This document shows, in pieces, positions 1 through 8,079 of a stretch of 10,015 bases of DNA. How positions within the stretch are numbered: position 1 is the first letter of the stretch; each line of letters begins with the position of its first letter. The stretch spans positions 1 through 10,015 of the forward strand of contig CAMLOB010000101.1 of the NCBI GenBank assembly GCA_946481475.1, in the 5' to 3' direction. The notes below the pieces were generated by a model. The model made no database searches, had not been told where the DNA came from, and saw only the letters and a program-made list of their open reading frames with translations. Source of the stretch: an uncultured Chlorobiota bacterium (GTDB lineage: Bacteria; Bacteroidota; Kapaibacteriia; OLB7). Made by a program: the position numbers and the translations under genes.

Positions 1-36
1 GTGGACGAGTTGCGGAAAGCACAGTGCATCCGTCCG

Positions 37-63
37 TTTTTGAATGTTGCATTTATCATTTTG
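37..63 (+). promoter_or_regulatory. Weak Bacteroidota-like promoter candidate
   Basis: This AT-rich patch stands out in GC-rich DNA just upstream of the first gene. TTTTTG at 37-42 resembles the -33 TTTG element of the Bacteroidota housekeeping sigma factor. TA at 54-55 followed by TTTTG at 59-63 resembles the -7 element TAnnTTTG, but the gap between TA and TTTG is two bases too long. The spacing between the two elements is about right. The match is imperfect, so this is only a candidate; the main promoter could lie upstream of the window. Confidence 0.28.
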
Positions 64-69
64 AATTCC

Positions 70-87
70 CTTGTTCTCCGGAACAAG
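70..87. promoter_or_regulatory. 7-bp dyad in the leader of gene 1
   Basis: CTTGTTC (70-76) and GAACAAG (81-87) are perfect reverse complements separated by four bases (TCCG). The dyad ends 12 bases before the ATG at 100. It could be an operator or a small leader hairpin that affects translation. No T-tract follows on either strand, so it is not an intrinsic terminator. Dyads of this size occur by chance a few times per 10 kb, so only its position next to the start codon makes it notable. Confidence 0.3.
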
Positions 88-99
88 AACCGCGTGCCT

Positions 100-3000
100 A
101 TGAAACGTATTCTCTTCCTCCTGCCCGTTCTGTTCCTGGCTACGGTGTTCCATGTGCGTGGACAGATCACCGGTTGCGACCGTGATCCTTCCTGTACCGG
201 CAACATGCTGACGATGGACGTCACCAGCGGACGGACGGCGGAGTTTGTGGATATCGACACGCGGAATCCCCTTCGTAATCTCAGCACGGCAATCACGTTC
301 GAGGCCTGGCTGCTGCCGGGAGAACAGCCGGGACGGCGGCAGTTTGTGGCGGGTCTGTGGGGACCGAATCAGGACAACAACGATCAGTGGGTGGTCTACA
401 TCGAGGATACGGAGATCACATTTGAACTGAACCATCCCGATTTCAATCTCGGATCGGTCGACAACACGATCGTCAAGGCCGATGTGCCGAACCTCTACAC
501 GCGAGGCTGGGTCCACCTGGCGGTAAGCTGGGACGGGACCACGACGAAAGGAAGGATCTACATCGACGGGATACGAGTTGCCGAGGACTCCAACGCAACC
601 TATCCCCTGACGCAGCTCAACCCGGTTACGCGGAACAATCTCTTCACGCAGCTCGGCAGCACCAACGCACTGTACGACAACGAGAACCGCTACCGTTCGT
701 TCCTCGGGAATATGGACGAGGTCCGGATCTGGAACCGATCGCTTACCGATCAGGAGATTCGTTGCCGGCATATCCTTTCGCTGCGGGGGAACGAGTCGGG
801 ACTGATTCTCTACTACCGCTTCAACGACAACCGGAACACGTCGACGCTCTGCGACGCTTCGGGGAACGGTCACACCGGACGCTTGAGAAACGGCATCACG
901 CTCGATACGAATCTGAGAGTAATGCCGCCGACCTACACGGTGATCCCGGCGGCGATCAACACGCCGCTGAACTGTACGGCCGACACAACGTTTACCTTCC
1001 GGCTGACCGATACCTCCTTCTGCGGATCAAACGTGACGCTGGAGATGATCGGTCGGGACAGCGCCCTCTTCCAACTTTCAACGACATCGTTGAACCTGAC
1101 GCAGAACAATCAGCGGACGGTGACCCTTCGACTGAACGCGCAGATCACCGGAGATATCGAGGCGACGCTCCGGGTTCGGGGAACCGACCGATGCAACGCC
1201 GCATACGACGTTCCGATCAACTTGCAGCGCACCACGGAACTCTCCTATTCAAAACCGCGCATCGAGTTCGACACGCTCTACGTCGGCTGTCTCGAGCAGA
1301 CCTTTACCGAGGATACGATCGAGATCTGCAACACGACCGGACGGTCGATGCAGATACGAAACGCGAGCAACAGCGACAGAACGAACTTTTCGGTCAGACC
1401 CGAGAACCCGTCCCGTCCCTGGCCCCTGACGCTGGCTCCGGGGGAATGCTGGCGGGTGATCGTCCGGGTCAATCTGCTGGACACCACCCGAACGCTCTAC
1501 GATACGCTCCGGATCGAGAGCGACGACAGGTGTCCGGGAAGCGGCATCGTTCCGATGCAGGGACATTCACAGGATGTGATCGTCCTGCTGAATCCTTCCG
1601 GTCCGGGTCGGCTGGACCAGCCGGGAGTCGAGGTCGATTTCGGAAGCGTCTGTCCGAACCAGATCAGCGACGTCCGTCTCTACGAGTACCGAAACTTCGC
1701 ATCCGACACGGCATTCATCGACTCGATCTATTTCGGCACAACCGAATTCTTCGCACGCAGACGGGCCTACCCGCTGGTGATGCCCCCTCTCTATGCTTTC
1801 CAGGCCGACTTCATGCGCTTCCGTCCGACGAGCGGCGGGAACAAGTTCGATACGCTCTTCGTCCGGGGTCGCTACCGGGGATGCACCATCGTCAAGAAAT
1901 TCGCCGTCAGGGGCTACGGCATCAATGTCGACAACGGATTCGATCAGCCCTCGGTCGACTTCGGGAACATCACGATCGGAAAGACGGCGCAGAGGACGGT
2001 GAACGCCTTCAACAACGGGGACAACACCAGATTCACCGCCTACCTGAAAGTGGGTGATGTCTTCCGCATCACGTCGACAAAGAGCTTCCAGCTCAATACG
2101 GGAGGGCAGCAGCCGGTCACCGTCGAGTTCCGTCCGCGCGAGGCGATCACCTACTACGACACGCTCTGCATCTTCGATCAGCAATGTCTGGGAACCACCT
2201 GCATTCCGATCAGCGGCACCGGGGTCTTCGATGCCCTTGCGTTCGAGCCTGCCTTCCTCCTTCTGGAAGATGTCGTCGGATGTGAGTGCAAACGGGATAC
2301 CGTCCGGGTCGAAAACGTCTCGGGAGGTCCGCTGACGATCATCGGACAGCCGACGTCCGGTCTGGTGGACGCGAACGGCAAGATGCAGATCGTCGGATCG
2401 TTCCGGACCGGCGTCATCAATCCGGGAGAGGAGTTCGAGTATATCGTCGAATACTGTCCGAACGACCTGACGACCGACCGGGCCGATCTCGGCTACATCC
2501 ACCTTGAGTTGACCGACGGGCAGATCTACGAAATTCTGGTCCGGACCTCCAGCGTCGTCCCCCGGCTCTTTGTGGAGCCGCTGACCGCCTTCGGCATCGT
2601 GGAGGCGGGCTGGCAGCAGGAGCAGCGGGTGCTGGTGGAGAACATCAGCATGGTCCCGATCAACGTGACCAATATCAACCTCCCCCCCGGCTACGTCCTG
2701 CTCGGCACCACACCGGCTCTGCCGACCGTACTCGGTCCGCGCGACTCGCTGTGGGTGGATGTGGAGTTCAGACCGACCGATGAAATTTCCTACAACGGAC
2801 AGATCGTCGTGGAGACCGATTCGCCGTGTGACATCGACTTCAGGGGAGACTTTGAGGGGACCGGCAAGATCGTCCGGCTCGACGTTCCGGTCACCTTCAT
2901 CAACTTCGGCCTGAACAAGCCCTGCGAGTGTACCGAGCGGGAGATTCCTCTGCCGAACAACAGCGACTTCATTCCGATGTCGGTCGATTCGATCTGGATC

Positions 3001-5067
3001 GATGCCGGAGGACTGGCGAATGCAAACCCGACGTACTATTCGTGGCGTTCGAAGCGGACGGGGAATTCCAACACCCCCTATCAGATTCCGCCGAAGACGA
3101 CCGACACGCTGGTGATTACCTTCTGTCCGAGCGGACCTTCGGACACATCGCAGATCGTTCACAACGCAAAGATCCATATCGCCGCAAGCGGGACCGATTC
3201 GCGGGGCGTGCAGATCTGGAACGAGGAGTTCGCCACGACGATCAGTGGCCGACGAGAAATTTTCTTTGTCTCGAACAGAGGGAACAACATCGTCAGCTTC
3301 GGGCGTCCCCGGACGGTCGGAACGACGACGAATTCCAACGTGCAGATCACCGTCCCGGATCAGTTCCTGAACCCGAGCGGCGACAGTCTGATCATCACGA
3401 ACGTCCGGTTCGAGCCGGACGACCGGGTCTTCACCGCTCAGGCAAGCACCGGCGCTCCCCTCCCCTGGGTCATCCGTCGCGGACAGACCTTCCGGATCAA
3501 CCTGACGTTCTCCCCCCGCGCACCGAGGACCTACACGGCGAAGATGGTCCTGGAGTTCGCCCATCCATGTGCGGGGATCGACACGACGATTACGGTAACC
3601 GGCGCGGGCTACGCATCGAACCGCGGATGGGAAGTGGCGATCGACACGGCCCGCCCCATCAGTATACGGGATACGTTCTTCCTGAGCACGTGCGACACGC
3701 TGATGATTCCGGTGGCCGCCTTCCAGCAGATGCCGCCGGAGCAGGAGGTGGTGGACATCCTCTTCCACGTCGATTACGACACCAACTCGCTGATGCCGCT
3801 CGATGTGATCTCCCCACACACGACCAACACAAGCCTTGTCGATACCGGCGACGGCTCGTGGATTGCGGTACGGGACATGTGGAATCTGCCGGCCGGAGAT
3901 TTCGCCTACGTCCGCTATCTGATAAAAGGAGGACCGAACGCTTTTGCAATCCGGCTGGATAACTTCGACTACGACAGTGATTCGCTTGTCGAGTATCGCT
4001 ACATCACCGACGGCGACATCGCCTGGGTGATCGTCGACGAACCGTTGATCGCGATTGAGGGATTGACCGATTTCGATACGGTGCTGGTGAAGACCTGCGA
4101 GGATCAGGATGTGGTCGTCTGGAATCCGGGGAACCTGCCGGTGCAATTCGATTCGCTTGCACTGCCGAAAGACCATCGGATCAGCGTGAGCAGCGCGCCG
4201 ATACCGGCGACGCTTCAGCCGGGAGATTCCCTCTTCCTGACGGTCAGCTACTGTCCGACCGACGAAGCGTTCAACGACACGCTGCTTCCGGCATTTGCGA
4301 CCGCTCCGTGCGTTATCAGCGATTCGGGCAGGATACGGAGCATCGGGTATGCCCCGCCATGGCCGATCCGACTGGAGATTGTGGAAGACCCGGTGATGGG
4401 GATTATCGCCGACACGGTACAGGTGACGATCCGGACCGACCGGTACATGCCGGTTGCGCCGATCGATCTGAGTTTCCGGCTGGACTACAACCGTCGGGCG
4501 TTGCAGTTTGCCGGGATAGAGAGTCCGTACACGACGGCGGTGCAGGCCGTGCAGACGCAGAACGGATTGCAGGTGACGATACCGGGGATCGACAGCATCG
4601 AGGCGGGAGTGCTGGCGACGCTCGACTTCGTCTTCGCCGTGCCGGATACGGCCGTGACACAGATGTTCCTGAGCGTCGCGCGGGAGGATTTCAAGAGCGA
4701 CTCGATTTTCTTCGTCAAGCCGGTTCCGACCGGAGATACGAGCAATGTGCAGGTCGATCCGCGATGCAACATCACGACGCTGGACTTCCGGGAAGGACTC
4801 TCCAACAAGATCTCGACGCCGACGCCGAATCCGGCCGGAGACCGGGTCTCGCTGGAGGTGGAATTCTTCGAGGACGCAGCGGCGCGACTGGTTCTCTACG
4901 ATGCCGCCGGACACGAAGTCCTTCGTCTTCTTCCCGGAACGGAGGTTCTGCCGGGGGGACGCTACCGGCTGGAGTTCGACGTATCCGATCTGCCGTCCGG
5001 CGCATATTTCCTGGTCTTCCAGGCAAGAAAGTTCCACGCAACCGAAGGATTAAGAATCACCCGGTAG
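100..5067 (+). CDS. Secreted LamG/Ig-like repeat/cohesin-like protein with T9SS sorting tail
   Basis: This is a 1655-aa surface or secreted protein. The frame is open from base 1, but ATG at 100 is chosen because it begins a classic signal peptide: Lys-Arg, a hydrophobic core at residues 4-17, and likely cleavage near G21-Q22. Residues about 30-270 form a LamG/concanavalin-like domain, with the motifs FEAWL, WVHLAVSWDG, YIDG and MDEVRIWNRSLT. From about 290 to 1170 come roughly seven or eight Ig-like units of the choice-of-anchor-D/ASH type, recognised by openings such as DFGN and by VEFRP or EYCP strands. Two regions, about 1177-1313 and 1421-1533, resemble cohesin domains and flank one more Ig-like unit. 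The last 84 residues are a T9SS type A tail. About 29 cysteines suggest disulfide stabilisation outside the cytoplasm. The ligand is unknown. LamG and cohesin-like modules suggest binding to glycans or proteins, which is inference. The protein could be an adhesin or a structural surface component. Confidence 0.9.
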   Translation: MKRILFLLPVLFLATVFHVRGQITGCDRDPSCTGNMLTMDVTSGRTAEFVDIDTRNPLRNLSTAITFEAWLLPGEQPGRRQFVAGLWGPNQDNNDQWVVYIEDTEITFELNHPDFNLGSVDNTIVKADVPNLYTRGWVHLAVSWDGTTTKGRIYIDGIRVAEDSNATYPLTQLNPVTRNNLFTQLGSTNALYDNENRYRSFLGNMDEVRIWNRSLTDQEIRCRHILSLRGNESGLILYYRFNDNRNTSTLCDASGNGHTGRLRNGITLDTNLRVMPPTYTVIPAAINTPLNCTADTTFTFRLTDTSFCGSNVTLEMIGRDSALFQLSTTSLNLTQNNQRTVTLRLNAQITGDIEATLRVRGTDRCNAAYDVPINLQRTTELSYSKPRIEFDTLYVGCLEQTFTEDTIEICNTTGRSMQIRNASNSDRTNFSVRPENPSRPWPLTLAPGECWRVIVRVNLLDTTRTLYDTLRIESDDRCPGSGIVPMQGHSQDVIVLLNPSGPGRLDQPGVEVDFGSVCPNQISDVRLYEYRNFASDTAFIDSIYFGTTEFFARRRAYPLVMPPLYAFQADFMRFRPTSGGNKFDTLFVRGRYRGCTIVKKFAVRGYGINVDNGFDQPSVDFGNITIGKTAQRTVNAFNNGDNTRFTAYLKVGDVFRITSTKSFQLNTGGQQPVTVEFRPREAITYYDTLCIFDQQCLGTTCIPISGTGVFDALAFEPAFLLLEDVVGCECKRDTVRVENVSGGPLTIIGQPTSGLVDANGKMQIVGSFRTGVINPGEEFEYIVEYCPNDLTTDRADLGYIHLELTDGQIYEILVRTSSVVPRLFVEPLTAFGIVEAGWQQEQRVLVENISMVPINVTNINLPPGYVLLGTTPALPTVLGPRDSLWVDVEFRPTDEISYNGQIVVETDSPCDIDFRGDFEGTGKIVRLDVPVTFINFGLNKPCECTEREIPLPNNSDFIPMSVDSIWIDAGGLANANPTYYSWRSKRTGNSNTPYQIPPKTTDTLVITFCPSGPSDTSQIVHNAKIHIAASGTDSRGVQIWNEEFATTISGRREIFFVSNRGNNIVSFGRPRTVGTTTNSNVQITVPDQFLNPSGDSLIITNVRFEPDDRVFTAQASTGAPLPWVIRRGQTFRINLTFSPRAPRTYTAKMVLEFAHPCAGIDTTITVTGAGYASNRGWEVAIDTARPISIRDTFFLSTCDTLMIPVAAFQQMPPEQEVVDILFHVDYDTNSLMPLDVISPHTTNTSLVDTGDGSWIAVRDMWNLPAGDFAYVRYLIKGGPNAFAIRLDNFDYDSDSLVEYRYITDGDIAWVIVDEPLIAIEGLTDFDTVLVKTCEDQDVVVWNPGNLPVQFDSLALPKDHRISVSSAPIPATLQPGDSLFLTVSYCPTDEAFNDTLLPAFATAPCVISDSGRIRSIGYAPPWPIRLEIVEDPVMGIIADTVQVTIRTDRYMPVAPIDLSFRLDYNRRALQFAGIESPYTTAVQAVQTQNGLQVTIPGIDSIEAGVLATLDFVFAVPDTAVTQMFLSVAREDFKSDSIFFVKPVPTGDTSNVQVDPRCNITTLDFREGLSNKISTPTPNPAGDRVSLEVEFFEDAAARLVLYDAAGHEVLRLLPGTEVLPGGRYRLEFDVSDLPSGAYFLVFQARKFHATEGLRITR
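1255..3605 (+). repeat. Array of Ig-like (choice-of-anchor-D/ASH-type) protein repeats
   Basis: Within gene 1, diverged repeat units of about 95-125 codons begin near 1255, 1628, 1948, 2233, 2563, 2872 and 3259; a further unit lies at 4042-4350. Each has an early strand with a pattern like FG or F-x-x-V, an asparagine-rich turn (VENIS, VENVSG, LPNNS), a proline/glycine stretch before an [SEQ]-LxVxF strand, and a V-x-[FY]-[CRS]-P signature. The repeats are recognisable only as protein; the DNA has diverged. Such beta-sandwich arrays usually act as stalks or spacers in surface proteins. Confidence 0.65.
4813..5064 (+). other. T9SS type A C-terminal sorting domain of gene 1
   Basis: The 84 C-terminal residues of gene 1 show the usual order of a Por-secretion-tail domain: a TPTPNPAGDRVSLEVEF opening, then a LVLYDAAGHEV strand, then YRLEFDVSDLPSGAYFLVF, ending in LRITR. 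In known T9SS cargo this tail directs the protein across the outer membrane. It is then cleaved, and the protein is attached to lipopolysaccharide or released. No T9SS machinery gene lies in the window, so the system must be encoded elsewhere if the call is right. Confidence 0.88.
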
Positions 5068-5092
5068 GTTCATGGCGCACCATGAGCCACCG
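5062..5092 (+). terminator. Stem-loop over the stop codon of gene 1, without T-tract
   Basis: CGGT (5062-5065) pairs with ACCG (5089-5092). After one bulged A at 5066, nine further pairs join 5067-5075 to 5080-5088, including one G-U pair, around the loop CGCA. This gives a 13-bp stem that contains the TAG stop (5065-5067). The sequence after it (CAACAGACACC) has no run of T, so it is not a classical intrinsic terminator. It may act in partial termination, transcript processing or 3'-end protection, lowering expression of the downstream gene relative to gene 1. Confidence 0.45.
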
Positions 5093-5123
5093 CAACAGAC
5101 ACCGACAACACCGTCCATCATTC

Positions 5124-5137
5124 ATCCGAAATCGGAT
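5124..5137. promoter_or_regulatory. Short dyad before the start of gene 2
   Basis: ATCCGA (5124-5129) and TCGGAT (5132-5137) are perfect reverse complements around a central AA. As RNA this would give a 5-bp stem with an AAAT loop ending 10 bases before the ATG at 5148. It might be a small translational element or an operator. At this size it could be chance. Confidence 0.2.
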
Positions 5138-5147
5138 ACCTGAACAC

Positions 5148-7208
5148 ATGACATCCGGCCTCACACAACATATCGCACGCACGTTCCTTACAGGATTGCT
5201 TCCCGGCTTCCTGCTGCTGTTGACCTCTTCAAGCAATCTTTACGCCCAACTCCCCGACACGAGCGCTCCCCGAAAACTGGAGAAGGTCACCTTCCGCGCC
5301 GGAATCTACGGGGCCTATGCCTTCAACATGCACCGGACCGAGGCGAACGTCTTCATCGGCGGTGCCGAGTGTGGTGCGTTCGGTGACGGAAACGGACAGG
5401 GATTTTCGGTCGGGGGATTTGCGGAGATACCGGTGCTGGAGAAGATGCTGGACCTCTACGCTTCGGTCGGTTTCGCCGCACGTGGAGGAACGCTTGGAGA
5501 GGCGGTGGTCGGCGGACTGCCGATTCTGGATCCGAACACGGATGAGTATACCACGCTGGAGCGGGAACATTCCTACACCGCCTCGCTGAACTATCTGCGG
5601 ACCGAGTTCGGTGTCCGCTTCACGCTCCCCTGGTTCCCCCTCTATCTTCGCGGGACCGCGGCAATCGACTTTCCGCAGGGGACGACGTTCGAGCAGAAGG
5701 AAGAGATCCTCTCGCCGCAGGGAGTCGTCTATCCCGAAACGAACACAACGGAACGTCCGGTTGCCGAAGGGGATCTTCAGGATCCGGAATCTCTTCTCTC
5801 GGCTTCGGGAGGGATCGGCTACGATATCCCGCTGAGCACGCGACTGAGCATTGCGCCGGAAATCTCCTACTACCATCCGTTCAACGATGTGGTACTGAAC
5901 CGACCCTGGACGATTGCCTCGGTGCAGGCAGGAGCGGCCCTCCGCTGGAGCTTCGGTCCGCTGGAGAAATCTCCGGAGGGGCCGGAACCGCCCCGTCCGC
6001 CGGTTATGGAACCGGTAGAGCCGCCGAAGCTTGCCGTGCCGGTGGCCCACCTGAACGTCTCCTCTCCGAAACGGCTGTCGGTGGTTCGGACAATCGTCAC
6101 CGAGACGTTCCCGATTCTCCCCTACATCTTTTTCGACAGCGGCAGCAATGCGATCCCGGGCCGATACAGACAGCTTCGTCCGGGAGAGACGGCAATGTTT
6201 GATGAAGAGGCGGTTTCGTGGCGTTCACTGGAAGCGTATCACGATCTGCTGAATATTCTCGGACAGCGGATGCGGGATGATGAAGCGATTGCGATCACGG
6301 TTAACGGGACAACGGACGGACGAGAAGCAGGAACGCCGGCCGAGTTGACCGCACTGGCCAGGAACAGAGCCGAATCGATCAAGGAGTATTTAACCGACAC
6401 GTGGAGTATCGATCCGAAGCGGATCACCGTCACAACGAGCGGAAGACCGCAGTATCCGTCGAGCGAGGTCTATACCGAAGGGTTCGAGGAGAACCGGCGG
6501 GTGGAAATCTCCTCGAACAGCCCGGAGGCGATCCGACCGATCATCCACAGACGCTTCAACGAATATTCCTACCAGCCCGAACGGTTCGAAATGGAAATGA
6601 GCGCCGAATCGCCGAACGGTATCTCCAGTTGGAAACTGCAGGTGAACTCCGGTCCGAACGAAGTCTTCTCGCAGGCCGGGGAGGGTCCGGTGCCGCCGAT
6701 GTTCCGCACACCGATCACACAGGAGATCGCCGAGCGGATCGCCTCCGGCATATCGGGTCCGGGCGAACTTGAGACGACCCTGACGGTCAGGGGACGGAAC
6801 GGACTGACCGATACGAAAGAGGTTGCGATCCCGACCAACGTGGAACTGAATCCGTTCGAGGTGAGCCGCCTGAGCCTGATCGTGTTCGACTTCGACAAGT
6901 CGGAGATCACGCAGGGGAACAGGACGATGGTGAAGTCGTTCGTGGCCGACGCGCTGAAGGAGGGATCGACGATGACGATTGTCGGCTCCACCGACCGGCT
7001 CGGAGAACTGGAACACAACAAACATCTGTCGGCCGCACGGGCGGAGACGGTGAAGGGGATCATCACCAGCGATGCCCCGGATGCCGCGATCACCAACGTC
7101 GAAGGGGTCGGGCCGAAACTCCGCTACGACAACAGTCTGCCGGAGGGACGGTATTACTGCCGGACGGTGACTGTGGAAGTGAAGACGCCGATTGAGGAAG
7201 GGCTGTAG
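5148..7208 (+). CDS. OmpA-family envelope protein: beta-barrel plus two OmpA-like domains
   Basis: This is a 686-aa protein. ATG at 5148 is preferred because it opens a signal peptide with a hydrophobic core at residues about 13-26 and cleavage near A33-Q34 (LYAQ). An upstream in-frame ATG at 5082 would add 22 Arg/His-rich residues and lies inside a hairpin. Residues about 47-266 alternate aromatic and glycine-rich strands like an outer-membrane beta-barrel (FRAGIYGAYAF to AALRWSFG). A Pro/Glu-rich linker spans about 267-300. OmpA-like domain 1 (about 324-455) has IFFDSGS, GTTDG, NRAESIKEYL and NRRVEI. A beta-rich region follows at about 460-575. OmpA-like domain 2 (about 576-686) has VFDFDKSEI and GSTDRLGELEHNKHLSAARAE. 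Both domains keep the Asp and Arg that bind diaminopimelate in OmpA. The protein probably ties the outer membrane to peptidoglycan. The gene follows gene 1 after 80 bases and may share its transcript. Confidence 0.9.
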   Translation: MTSGLTQHIARTFLTGLLPGFLLLLTSSSNLYAQLPDTSAPRKLEKVTFRAGIYGAYAFNMHRTEANVFIGGAECGAFGDGNGQGFSVGGFAEIPVLEKMLDLYASVGFAARGGTLGEAVVGGLPILDPNTDEYTTLEREHSYTASLNYLRTEFGVRFTLPWFPLYLRGTAAIDFPQGTTFEQKEEILSPQGVVYPETNTTERPVAEGDLQDPESLLSASGGIGYDIPLSTRLSIAPEISYYHPFNDVVLNRPWTIASVQAGAALRWSFGPLEKSPEGPEPPRPPVMEPVEPPKLAVPVAHLNVSSPKRLSVVRTIVTETFPILPYIFFDSGSNAIPGRYRQLRPGETAMFDEEAVSWRSLEAYHDLLNILGQRMRDDEAIAITVNGTTDGREAGTPAELTALARNRAESIKEYLTDTWSIDPKRITVTTSGRPQYPSSEVYTEGFEENRRVEISSNSPEAIRPIIHRRFNEYSYQPERFEMEMSAESPNGISSWKLQVNSGPNEVFSQAGEGPVPPMFRTPITQEIAERIASGISGPGELETTLTVRGRNGLTDTKEVAIPTNVELNPFEVSRLSLIVFDFDKSEITQGNRTMVKSFVADALKEGSTMTIVGSTDRLGELEHNKHLSAARAETVKGIITSDAPDAAITNVEGVGPKLRYDNSLPEGRYYCRTVTVEVKTPIEEGL

Positions 7209-7245
7209 AACTGCAAGGCTGAAACAACAACCAATCAGCACGATC

Positions 7246-8079
7246 ATGGCAAAAGCATTTTCCGTCGCGTCGTGGAACGTGGAGCATTTCGGGGCTGCCG
7301 GTTCGGCGAAGAAGCCGACAAAGCCGATTGAGCCGATCATCGAGTATCTGGCGCAGCAGAACGCCGACGTCGTCGCCCTCTACGAAGTCAGAAGCTCGAC
7401 CGTCTACGCCCCGCTGGTCGACGCGATGCCGAGCTATCAGTTCCACATCACCGAGGGACCGCAGACGCAGGAGATTCTGATCGGCGTCCGGAACCGATTC
7501 TCGGGATTCGTCACGCAGAAGCTGGAATTCAAGTCGAACGATCCCGGGCTTCGTCCCGGCGTGCTGCTGACGCTGAAGATTGACGGCCAGTACTACCCCA
7601 TCCTCTTCCTTCACCTGAAAAGTCTGACCGATCCGAGAGGGTTCGGTCTGCGGGACGATATGCTGCAACTTGCCCTGAAATTCCGGATGGTCCTCGACAA
7701 GGCGGCCGGCGGAAAATCGAACTTTCTCTTCGTCGGTGATCTGAACACGATGGGACTCGATTATCCCTACGTCGATCACGACATCACCGGCGAACAGGAG
7801 ATCGCCGAGCTGCAGCGGCGGGCGAAGCACTACACAAAGAAAATGCGGGTGCTGGAGAAGAACCGGCCCCATAGCTGGTGGGGAGGATCGAACTCGAATC
7901 TGGGACCGAGCAATCTGGATCACGTGGTGGCGGCCGATCACCTGACGTTCAAAAAATTCGGGAATGCCGAGGTCGACGTCCGGGGCTGGCCGCAGGAGGT
8001 GACGCCGGAGGCGAAGGATGCGTGGGCGGCGAAGTATTCGGATCATGGGCTACTGTACTTCGAGGTGCAGAAAGTCTGA
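7246..8079 (+). CDS. Endonuclease/exonuclease/phosphatase (EEP) family protein
   Basis: This is a 277-aa metal-dependent phosphodiesterase-fold enzyme. The core EEP motifs appear in order: SVASWNVEHFG with the metal-site Asn (N11), DVVALYEV with the catalytic Glu (E47, where many relatives have LQEV), FLHLKS (H123), FVGDLNTM (D165, N167), LDHVVAADH (D225, H226) and YSDHGLL (D266, H267). All catalytic positions are present, so it should be active. Length is normal for the family, and there is no signal peptide or membrane segment, which points to a cytoplasmic location. The family includes DNase I-like nucleases, exonuclease III, and sugar or lipid phosphatases; the substrate cannot be named. 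ATG at 7246 is chosen because the protein family starts just before the WNVEHFG strand; a TTG at 7192 would add 18 residues overlapping gene 2. It lies 37 bases after gene 2, so co-transcription is likely, though a functional link to the envelope genes is not evident. Confidence 0.9.
   Translation: MAKAFSVASWNVEHFGAAGSAKKPTKPIEPIIEYLAQQNADVVALYEVRSSTVYAPLVDAMPSYQFHITEGPQTQEILIGVRNRFSGFVTQKLEFKSNDPGLRPGVLLTLKIDGQYYPILFLHLKSLTDPRGFGLRDDMLQLALKFRMVLDKAAGGKSNFLFVGDLNTMGLDYPYVDHDITGEQEIAELQRRAKHYTKKMRVLEKNRPHSWWGGSNSNLGPSNLDHVVAADHLTFKKFGNAEVDVRGWPQEVTPEAKDAWAAKYSDHGLLYFEVQKV

Noticed and set aside
1..99. Start of gene 1 at GTG 1 with 33 extra residues
   Set aside because: The extension would hide the signal peptide that begins at 100, and the stretch is AT-rich and leader-like.
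762..3962. Plus-strand open frames inside gene 1 in another phase (762-2057, 2928-3962)
   Set aside because: The translations are Arg/Gly/His/Pro-rich low-quality sequence, while the gene 1 frame has clear domains across the same bases.
1567..5037. A 1156-codon open frame on the minus strand opposite gene 1
   Set aside because: Its codons align exactly with the sense codons, so antisense stops would need sense TTA, CTA or TCA, which this GC-rich gene avoids. The product is rich in Arg, Asp, His and Val with no recognisable domain. It is a by-product of codon bias.
4308..5147. Upstream extension of the OmpA-family gene by 280 codons
   Set aside because: It overlaps the conserved T9SS tail of gene 1 and is compositionally a shadow frame. 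The signal peptide at 5148 marks the true start.
7203..7216. Possible hairpin at the stop codon of gene 2 (TGTAG with CTGCA)
   Set aside because: The loop is only two bases, the stem does not extend, and there is no T-tract.
7192..7245. TTG start at 7192 for the EEP gene
   Set aside because: It overlaps the end of gene 2 and adds a basic stretch not needed by the fold; the ATG at 7246 sits properly before the first strand.
5229..8046. Further long minus-strand frames opposite genes 2 and 3 (5229-6050, 6390-7340, 7090-8046)
   Set aside because: They have the same codon-aligned phase and the same cause. They cross gene boundaries and show no domain or signal peptide.
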